Shown in pieces: positions 1 to 4,730 of a stretch of 5,546 nucleotides of DNA. Source of the DNA: JBOHUX01 sp050734915 (GTDB taxonomy: Bacteria > Chloroflexota > Dormibacteria > Dormibacterales > Dormibacteraceae); NCBI GenBank assembly GCA_050734915.1, contig JBOHUX010000156.1:1-5546 (forward strand). Reading direction: 5' to 3'. The first letter of the stretch is position 1. Each line of letters starts with the position of its first letter. The notes below the pieces were generated by a model. It did no database searches. It had not been told where the DNA came from and was given only the letters and a program-made list of their open reading frames with translations. A program made the translations under genes and the position numbers.

Positions 1-1
1 C

Positions 2-991
2 TCGACGGCCACCTACTCGGCCTGGTTCATCATGCGGCTCCTGCAGCAGGCTGGCCTCCCCGACGGTGTCATCAACCTCGTCTACGGATCCGGGGCCACG
101 GTCGGCGATGTCGCCCTCGCCGCGCCCGAGCTGGCCGGGATCCACTTCACGGGCTCGACGGCCGTCTTCCAGGAGATGTGGCGGACGGTCGGCGCCAGGA
201 TCGCCTCCTACCGCGGCTACCCGCGGATCGTGGGCGAGACCGGAGGCAAGAACTTCGTGGTCGCTCACCCCTCGGCGGACATCGACGCGCTGGCCACGGC
301 GGTGGTCAGGGGGGGGTTCGAATACCAGGGCCAGAAGTGCTCGGCGGTGGCGCGCCTGTTCGTCCCCGAGTCGATGTGGCCGGAGCTGTCGCGAAAGCTG
401 GGCGCGGAGATCTCGACCATCAGGCAGGGGGACGTGGCCGACTTCCGGAACTTCATGGGCGCGGTCATCGACCGCTCCGCCTGGGAGGACCACCGCCGCG
501 CCATCGAGGAGGCGAAGGCGGACCCGGAGACCGAGATTCTCGTGGGCGGCGGATACGACGACGGGGAAGGCTTCTTCATCGAGCCGACCGTGGTGGTGAC
601 GCGCGCGCCCGGCTTCCGCCTCCTCCGGGACGAGCTCTTCGGCCCGATCGTGACCGCCTACGTCTATCCCGACCGGAGGTGGGACGAGACCTTGGAGATG
701 ATCGACGGCGGTGCCGCCTATGCGTTGACCGGGGCGGTCTTCGCGGAGGACCGCGGCGCGCTCGCCACGGCCGAGCGGCGACTCCGCCACGCGGCCGGCA
801 ACTTCTACATCAACGACAAGCCCACCGGAGCGGTGGTCGGCCAGCAGCCCTTCGGAGGCGCCCGGGCCTCCGGCACCAACGACAAGGCGGGCTCGATGTG
901 GAACCTCATCCGCTGGGTGTCGCCACGCGCGATCAAGGAGACCTTCACGCCGCCCGGCGACTACCGGTATCCCTTCCTGGGCGAGAGCTGA
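2..991 (+). CDS. pruA: Delta-1-pyrroline-5-carboxylate dehydrogenase, C-terminal part (5' end outside window)
   Basis: Oxidises L-glutamate gamma-semialdehyde (open form of pyrroline-5-carboxylate) to glutamate with NAD+, the second step of proline breakdown; cytosolic. The frame is open from base 2, and the residues before the Met at base 32 (STATYSAWFI) still fit the family, so that Met is internal. Visible are the cofactor-side motif HFTGSTAVF, the general-base Glu in GETGGKNF (codon 236-238), the catalytic Cys in YQGQKCSA (codon 338-340), DELFGPIV, and the highly diagnostic C-terminal block GNFYINDKPTG...GQQPFGGARASGTNDK. This block separates ALDH4/P5CDH from other aldehyde dehydrogenases. 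About 330 of the usual ~540 residues are present; the missing N-terminus lies off the left edge and there is no sign of damage. It looks like the single-function ALDH4A1 type, but a PutA-type fusion cannot be excluded without the missing part. It ends in TGA. Confidence 0.95.
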   Translation, partial: STATYSAWFIMRLLQQAGLPDGVINLVYGSGATVGDVALAAPELAGIHFTGSTAVFQEMWRTVGARIASYRGYPRIVGETGGKNFVVAHPSADIDALATAVVRGGFEYQGQKCSAVARLFVPESMWPELSRKLGAEISTIRQGDVADFRNFMGAVIDRSAWEDHRRAIEEAKADPETEILVGGGYDDGEGFFIEPTVVVTRAPGFRLLRDELFGPIVTAYVYPDRRWDETLEMIDGGAAYALTGAVFAEDRGALATAERRLRHAAGNFYINDKPTGAVVGQQPFGGARASGTNDKAGSMWNLIRWVSPRAIKETFTPPGDYRYPFLGES

Positions 992-1183
992 CCGCCGGAC
1001 TCTCAGGGCGCTCACCAGCGGCACGCCCGCCGTGTGACCCGGTCGCCGAGCAAAGGTCGCCGCGTCGCCGGCTGGGCGGGTGTATAGTCGGCCCGATTCA
1101 CGCTCGGGGGAGGGGGCGCCCGTCAGTGCCCAGCCTCAGATGGGACGCTGCGCCCGGGCTCAAGCCGTCAAGTGAGGTTGGGG
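992..1183 (+). promoter_or_regulatory. Intergenic leader of the secreted-protein gene with weak -10 and RBS candidates
   Basis: This 192-base stretch has no convincing gene. The only AT-rich island is TATAGT at 1083-1088, which matches a sigma-70-type -10 (TANNNT), but no good -35 lies at 16-18 bases upstream. An 8-base direct repeat GGTCGCCG occurs at 1041-1048 and 1055-1062, followed by the near copy CGTCGCCG at 1063-1070. These could be operator half-sites or chance in GC-rich DNA. GAGG at 1174-1177 sits 6 bases before the ATG at 1184 and is the probable ribosome binding site. No T-rich terminator for the upstream dehydrogenase gene was seen. Confidence 0.25.
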
Positions 1184-1897
1184 ATGAGAAGCATCAGGAT
1201 GTTGGCCTTCGGGCTGGCGGCGGGGGCACTCAGCCTGGGCTCGGTGGCCCCGGCTCTGGCCGATCATTCGTCGAGAGGTGATCTGCAGGACCGGATCACC
1301 TACTACACGGCGAACAACGGCACGACCTTCCAAAGGTCGAGGATGCCCTTCACCGGCCTGGAGTCGCAGTCCGCCAATCGGAACGGCAGCGTGACCGTGA
1401 GCATCACCGGGGCTCCGGGTTACGCCGACTCCGGCTTCGCGATCTACGACGGAACGCTGGGCGGGCTCACGAGCTTCAAGCTCAACGGCACCGGCGACCA
1501 GTACGGCATGAACCTGTGGTTCGACGTCAATGGCGACGGCGAGTTCTTCACCTGGGCCGGCAATGTGTACACGGGCGTCGGTTCGGACACCTATGGCCTG
1601 GGCCCGGCATCGGCCGCGGACGGCACGCTGACGGTGAACGACGGCTCCTCCTTCTATCTCATCAAGAACGGGATGACCTACACCCTCGCTCAGCTCAAGA
1701 GCGGCAGCGCCCCGGGCATTACCAGCGCCACCCACATCGCGATCTGGGTGGGTGTCACCGCCCCCAACGGCGGCTCCAAGACCGCGACGGTCTCCCTGCC
1801 CCGTGGGCACCACGGCGACCACGGCGACAACCACGACGGCCAGCAGGGCAACCACCGGCACGGTGACCACGGCAACCGCAATGGCGGCGACAGCTAG
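1184..1897 (+). CDS. Secreted protein of unknown function with DVNGDGE loop and His/Asp/Gly-rich tail
   Basis: 237 residues; I do not recognise a named family. Residues 1-26 form a classic Sec signal peptide: basic start (MRSIRM), hydrophobic core, and an ALA cleavage site before Asp27, so the mature protein is exported. The body (about 35-205) is rich in Gly, Thr, Ser, Asn and aromatic residues and looks beta-sandwich-like. DVNGDGE at 114-120 resembles the Dx[DN]xDG calcium-binding loop of dockerin/thrombospondin-3-type repeats. Residues 208-237 are a low-complexity tail with seven His interspersed with Gly, Asp and Asn (GHHGDHGDNHDG), probably metal-binding or surface-exposed. There are no cysteines. 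ATG 1184 is preferred over the in-frame GTG at 1172 because GAGG is correctly spaced for it and the signal peptide then starts properly. It ends in TAG. The neighbouring genes do not suggest a role. Confidence 0.8.
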   Translation: MRSIRMLAFGLAAGALSLGSVAPALADHSSRGDLQDRITYYTANNGTTFQRSRMPFTGLESQSANRNGSVTVSITGAPGYADSGFAIYDGTLGGLTSFKLNGTGDQYGMNLWFDVNGDGEFFTWAGNVYTGVGSDTYGLGPASAADGTLTVNDGSSFYLIKNGMTYTLAQLKSGSAPGITSATHIAIWVGVTAPNGGSKTATVSLPRGHHGDHGDNHDGQQGNHRHGDHGNRNGGDS

Positions 1898-2044
1898 CAC
1901 TAGCGATCCGGCGCCGAGGGCGCCATCCCGAAGCGGGTCCCGCGGCGGCGGGGCCGGCGCGGGGACGCGGTTCGGCACTCCCCGCCCATCTTCCCGGAGC
2001 GGGCCGTCGACGACGAGCGCAAATTCGCTGCCCCAGGCCGGCGC
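1898..2044. terminator. Convergent intergenic region with short GC hairpins; weak terminator candidates
   Basis: This lies between the stop codons of two convergent genes, where termination for both strands is expected. Small inverted repeats are visible: GGCGCC-GAG-GGCGCC (1910-1924), GCGG-GTC-CCGC (1933-1943), CCCG-GAG-CGGG (1993-2003), and AGCG-CAAATT-CGCT (2016-2029). None is followed by a clear T tract on either strand, so an intrinsic terminator is not established. The first hairpin is the strongest (6 bp) and lies 12 bases past the TAG of the plus-strand gene. Nothing else was seen here. Confidence 0.25.
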
Positions 2045-2926
2045 TCAGCAGGCGTAGTCGGAGTCCCACCCGGGTACCGGCCAGGGGGCGACCTCCTGCG
2101 CCAGCCAGACCGGCGCCCCCGAGAAGCCAGGGCTTGCGCAGGCCGCGCGGGGCGTCTTGCCGGCCACCCAATCGGCGGTGATGCCTGGGTATGACCAGCC
2201 CCCGGTGATCGTCCCCCAGTCGCGAAACGAGGCGTAGACACCCACCGGCCGCCCGGTCGCCGCGAGCGCGTCCACCTCGCCCCGGATGGAGGCGGTGTTG
2301 AGGGCGAGGTCCTGCACCTCCCAGCTGTTGGCGTTCTCCACGTCCACCCACCAGATCGGTGGGGCGGGGATCCCGACCCGGCGGAGCGCCCCCAGCGTGT
2401 CCTCGGCCGTCGAGCAGCCGAGAGCATAGGCGAGCCGGTGGGACGGATCCCCTCCCGCCCGGGTCTCCGCGCGGTGCCGGCAGGCGGAGGTGACGCGGCG
2501 GGCGTTGCCGGGGCTGTAGCCGGAGTTGAGGTAGATGAACCGCGTCACCGCCCGGTGGCGCCACTGGTCCGCGAAGCAGGGGTTGAGCGTGAAGGCCTTG
2601 CCTCCGTTGACACCGACGATGGCGAACGCGCCCAGGCTCGGGCCCCCGCTCCTCTGCCCGCACTGGGGAACCGAGATGTCGTATCCGTGCGCGAGGGCCG
2701 TGAAGACGGACCCCGCCGGATGGGACCCTGCCGCGGGAGGAGGGGCCGGGGTCGCCGTCACCACCTGAGGCCCCATCGGCGTCAGCGGCTGGGCCCAGGA
2801 CTCCGGGGGTGGCCAGGCCGAGCGGGGGCCGGGGTCGGTCCGCCCCCCGCATGCGGCCGGCGCGAGGACGAGAACGACGGCGAGACCGAGAGCCGCCCAG
2901 GCGAGGGGATAGCGCGCGCGCCACAC
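2045..2926 (-). CDS. Exported GH25-like (DUF1906-type) glycoside hydrolase-fold protein, probable lipoprotein
   Basis: 293 residues. Residues 1-25 are a signal sequence with a long hydrophobic run (about 9-22) ending LAPAAC, so Cys26 could be lipidated. Pro at -3 makes the lipobox atypical and plain secretion is possible. A Pro/Ala-rich linker (about 33-75) leads to a domain (about 80-293) resembling secreted GH25-like TIM barrels: GYDISVPQCG (81-90), IVGVNGGKAF, FIYLNSGY, WWVDVENANSW (192-202), PVGVYASFRDW, and GGWSYPGITADWVAG. Asp83 and the Asp195-x-Glu197 pair match the acidic residues of GH25 muramidases, which cut the glycan strand of peptidoglycan; activity here is inferred. Six cysteines in the domain (89, 117, 149, 171, 263, 293) suggest disulfides outside the membrane. 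The start is GTG at 2926 with only a weak ribosome site. The gene lies 35 bases behind the M24 gene on the same strand, so it may be the last gene of the operon, although its job has no obvious link to the others. Confidence 0.8.
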   Translation of the reverse strand: MWRARYPLAWAALGLAVVLVLAPAACGGRTDPGPRSAWPPPESWAQPLTPMGPQVVTATPAPPPAAGSHPAGSVFTALAHGYDISVPQCGQRSGGPSLGAFAIVGVNGGKAFTLNPCFADQWRHRAVTRFIYLNSGYSPGNARRVTSACRHRAETRAGGDPSHRLAYALGCSTAEDTLGALRRVGIPAPPIWWVDVENANSWEVQDLALNTASIRGEVDALAATGRPVGVYASFRDWGTITGGWSYPGITADWVAGKTPRAACASPGFSGAPVWLAQEVAPWPVPGWDSDYAC

Positions 2927-2961
2927 GCGATCAGGTCTACCAGAGCGGCGCTACGTCCGGG

Positions 2962-4131
2962 TCATCCGCAGCGCAGGAATCCTCGCGGGGAGTGGTGCAG
3001 CGACTCCACGCCGGTGGGGGTCACCTGCAGCATCTCCCCGAACTGGACCCCCATCCGCTCGTCGGGCGTGATCACGTTGGGCTGGACCACGATCACCATC
3101 CCCACCTCGAACGTGAACGGTGCCGCCGGCCCGAGCGCGGTGCGCCGGGTCCTGAGATAGGGCGCATAGACTCCGCCCACCGCGCAGTGGACGAGGTCAT
3201 CGTAGATGGTGAACCCGGCCTCGTGGATCAGCTCGGCGGCGTCCAGCACCGCCTCGCTGGAGGCGCCCGGCCTGATCAGGCCGGTGATGCGCTCGAATGC
3301 CTCGACGGCGACCTCGTGCATCCTCCGGTAGCTCGGGGTCGGGCCGGCCGCCACCGAGAAGGTGCGGAGAACCTGGCCCCAGTGGCCGTGAAACTGGGCG
3401 CTGATCTCGGTCAGGATCACGTCGCCGGCCCGCAGCCGCCGGCCCGACTGGGTCTGCGCAGGAGCGCAGAGATCGGGGTCGGCCATCGAGGTGGCGCCGA
3501 TGAAGTGGATGTGGGTCGTGCCTCCCAGCGGCAGGTAGGCGGACTCGACGATCAGCGCCAGGTCGTGCTCGGTCATCCCGGGGCGAGCCTCGCGCTCGAG
3601 AGCCGCGATGGCGAGATCGGACAGCTCGGCGCCGCGGCGGATGAACCCCATCTCCTCGACGCTCTTGACTCGCCGCATCCCGGTCAGGCGAGGCCCGAAG
3701 TCGACCGGGGCGGTTCCGGCCAGCTCCCTGATGAGAGCGGCGTGTCGCTGGTAGGAGACCGGCCCGGCGAGGCCGATCCGGCCCCCCAGCCCCTTCTCTG
3801 CGAGAGTTGCCACGACGGTGGATGCCGCCCCGTCGTCGAGCCGGCGCACGTCGGCGACGACGCCGACCCGGCGGGCGTTGGCGACGTGGTTGGGGTAGCG
3901 GACCAGGAGCGCCGGCTCCCCCTCGAGTGGGAACACGAGCACCGCCTCGAATGTGACCGGGAAGTTGGAGAGGTACTGGACCTCGTGATGCGAGCCCCGG
4001 TTGCCGAATACCACCAGCGCGGACACCTCCGCTCCGGCCATCGCCTCGCGGACCGCCCGGTGGCGGCGCTCGAACTCCCCCGCCGTGAAGCGCGGGTAGA
4101 GGCGGTCCCCGACTTCAGTCGCCATCGTCAC
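2962..4131 (-). CDS. M24 family 'pita-bread' peptidase homologue (aminopeptidase P/creatinase-like) with altered metal ligands
   Basis: 389 residues, cytosolic, with the two-domain layout of the Xaa-Pro peptidase/creatinase family: an N-terminal creatinase-type domain (about 20-150, with ALVVFGNRGS and VQYLSNFP) and an M24 catalytic-fold domain (about 160-375). The expected metal ligands are largely missing. The GDxxxxDxG position reads GDVILTEIS (Glu242 for Asp), the second Asp before RT is Gln253 (HWGQVLRTF), the first C-terminal Glu is Gln350 (VVQPN), and the second falls on Gly365/Glu366 (GVQFGEMLQVT). Only His315 is a plausible survivor. Creatinase is a known metal-free member of the fold, so a hydrolase with another mechanism or a non-peptidase role is possible. 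Substrate is unknown. The GTG start at 4131 has GAGG 7 bases upstream; ATG 4125 is an alternative. Either start overlaps the end of the AhpD-like gene, suggesting translational coupling. Confidence 0.85.
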   Translation of the reverse strand: MTMATEVGDRLYPRFTAGEFERRHRAVREAMAGAEVSALVVFGNRGSHHEVQYLSNFPVTFEAVLVFPLEGEPALLVRYPNHVANARRVGVVADVRRLDDGAASTVVATLAEKGLGGRIGLAGPVSYQRHAALIRELAGTAPVDFGPRLTGMRRVKSVEEMGFIRRGAELSDLAIAALEREARPGMTEHDLALIVESAYLPLGGTTHIHFIGATSMADPDLCAPAQTQSGRRLRAGDVILTEISAQFHGHWGQVLRTFSVAAGPTPSYRRMHEVAVEAFERITGLIRPGASSEAVLDAAELIHEAGFTIYDDLVHCAVGGVYAPYLRTRRTALGPAAPFTFEVGMVIVVQPNVITPDERMGVQFGEMLQVTPTGVESLHHSPRGFLRCG

Positions 4132-4696
4132 CCACCGGCCTCAGCCCTCCGCGGGTTCCCGCCAGAACCTCGTTGTGGCCGATGCCGAGGGTCTTGATCC
4201 AGCGCTGCTGGCCGAGCGTCAGACCGATGAAGAAGCCCAGCTCGACGAGCTCGGCGTCGGTGAAGAGCCGGTGCAGCCGCTCCCAGAGGGCGTCGTCGGC
4301 GATCGACGAGTCCCAGATGATGGCGCTCGTGTAGGTGAGGGCCGCCTTCTCACGCTCCGTGAACTCTTCGGAGTCCTGAAAGCTCATCAGCTTGGCGAAC
4401 TTTGCCTCGGGAGTCCTTCCCTGTCCGGACCGGACAGATCTCTGCACGCCTCAATACTCGCAATCGATCGATTGCGACACGTACACCCTGCACAGCTCCT
4501 TGAGCCGGTGATCCGTCACCCCCTCCCGAAAGGTCGTCTTCCAGGCGTGAGTGAAGGCGCGGATCACGGCCGGGACGTGAACCCGGATCGCCTGGCTCTC
4601 GGGCCTCGGGGCGCCGTGGAGCCGGGCGTCTTCCAGGTAGCCGAGGATCTCGGGGTCGGTGATCGTGGCGAGGTCCGGGTACGGAATGCGAGGCAT
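4115..4696 (-). CDS. AhpD-like/carboxymuconolactone decarboxylase-fold selenoprotein with in-frame UGA (CxxU motif)
   Basis: Read through one TGA, this is a 193-residue protein of the CMD/AhpD family, all-helical redox proteins with a CxxC motif. Before the TGA: start MPRIPYPDLATITDPEI, then RLKELCRVYVSQSIDCEY. Residue 82 (TGA, 4453-4451) takes the place of the second Cys: Cys79-Glu80-Tyr81-Sec82. Glu67 lies 12 residues before Cys79, as Glu118 does before Cys130 in M. tuberculosis AhpD. After the TGA come GVQRS, FTEREKAALTYTSAIIW and LGFFIGLTLGQQRWIKTLG, the expected second half, in the same frame. ATG 4696 has a strong AAGGAGG site. The second half has no correctly spaced site for GTG 4447. 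A SECIS-like hairpin follows the TGA. It lies 34 bases behind the E2 gene and overlaps the M24 gene by 17 bases. Likely role: thiol/selenol disulfide or peroxide reduction. Alternatives are a nonsense mutation or a base error at a TGC/TGT codon. Confidence 0.85.
4421..4437 (-). promoter_or_regulatory. Putative bacterial SECIS hairpin downstream of the UGA
   Basis: On the coding strand the sequence is CTGTCCG-GTC-CGGACAG, a perfect 7-bp stem with a 3-base loop (or a 6-bp stem if the innermost G-C pair is open). It begins 13 bases after the UGA, with the apex GGUC at bases 20-23. Bacterial SECIS elements lie inside the reading frame just after UGA and present a G-U in a small apical loop to the elongation factor SelB. 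The E. coli fdhF element has a GGUC loop at about the same distance. A bulged U like that of fdhF is not evident in the stem. The codons covering and flanking the hairpin (AGA, TCT, GGA, GGA, AGG, ACT) are unusual for this GC-rich gene, which fits selection on RNA structure. Confidence 0.75.
4451..4453 (-). other. In-frame UGA, predicted selenocysteine codon (residue 82)
   Basis: The minus-strand codons read GAT TGC GAG TAT TGA GGC GTG CAG, giving D-C-E-Y-[TGA]-G-V-Q. The frames on both sides are identical (the two open parts are separated by exactly this one stop). The codon sits where the family carries its second redox cysteine, the usual Cys/Sec exchange site in selenoproteins. General reassignment of TGA is unlikely because five genes here end in TGA at sensible points. 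Confidence 0.8.
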
Positions 4697-4701
4697 GGTG
4701 C

Positions 4702-4708
4702 CCTCCTT
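4702..4708 (-). promoter_or_regulatory. Strong ribosome binding site of the AhpD-like gene
   Basis: The coding strand reads AAGGAGG followed by GCACC and then ATG (4696), a near-consensus Shine-Dalgarno 5 bases from the start. It is the best ribosome site seen in the window. It fixes the N-terminus of the AhpD-like protein and argues that the gene is actively translated rather than a decaying remnant. Confidence 0.8.
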
Positions 4709-4730
4709 CTGGGCCGGGCGCGAGGCGCCC

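Noticed and set aside
1041..1070. GGTCGCCG direct repeats as an operator or CRISPR-like array
   Set aside because: Only two exact 8-base copies and one near copy, closely spaced in GC-rich DNA; too short and few to call anything beyond a possible chance repeat.
178..1281. Plus-strand open frame overlapping the dehydrogenase and running past its stop
   Set aside because: Arg/Gly-rich out-of-frame shadow of the P5C dehydrogenase gene with no family features.
1160..1978. Minus-strand open frame opposite the secreted-protein gene, with a Val/Ala-rich segment resembling a membrane helix
   Set aside because: The Val/Ala run is the antisense image of the repetitive His/Gly/Asp tail; the plus strand has a signal peptide, a ribosome site and sensible composition.
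2962..2964. Second selenocysteine candidate: the M24 frame ends Cys-Gly-TGA and stays open for a while afterwards
   Set aside because: The protein already has full family length, the residues after the TGA look non-coding, and no compact hairpin with a G-U loop follows at the right distance.
2809..4197. Long plus-strand open frame opposite the M24 gene
   Set aside because: Antisense shadow typical of GC-rich DNA: Arg/Gly/His-rich translation with no motifs, while the minus strand encodes a recognisable family.
4115..4696. Reading the AhpD-like locus as two independent small genes (4696-4451 and 4447-4115) or as a plain pseudogene
   Set aside because: Both halves share one frame and make one complete family domain, the second half lacks a properly spaced ribosome site, and the stop is exactly at the redox Cys with a SECIS-like hairpin behind it. 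A pseudogene or base error remains the main alternative.
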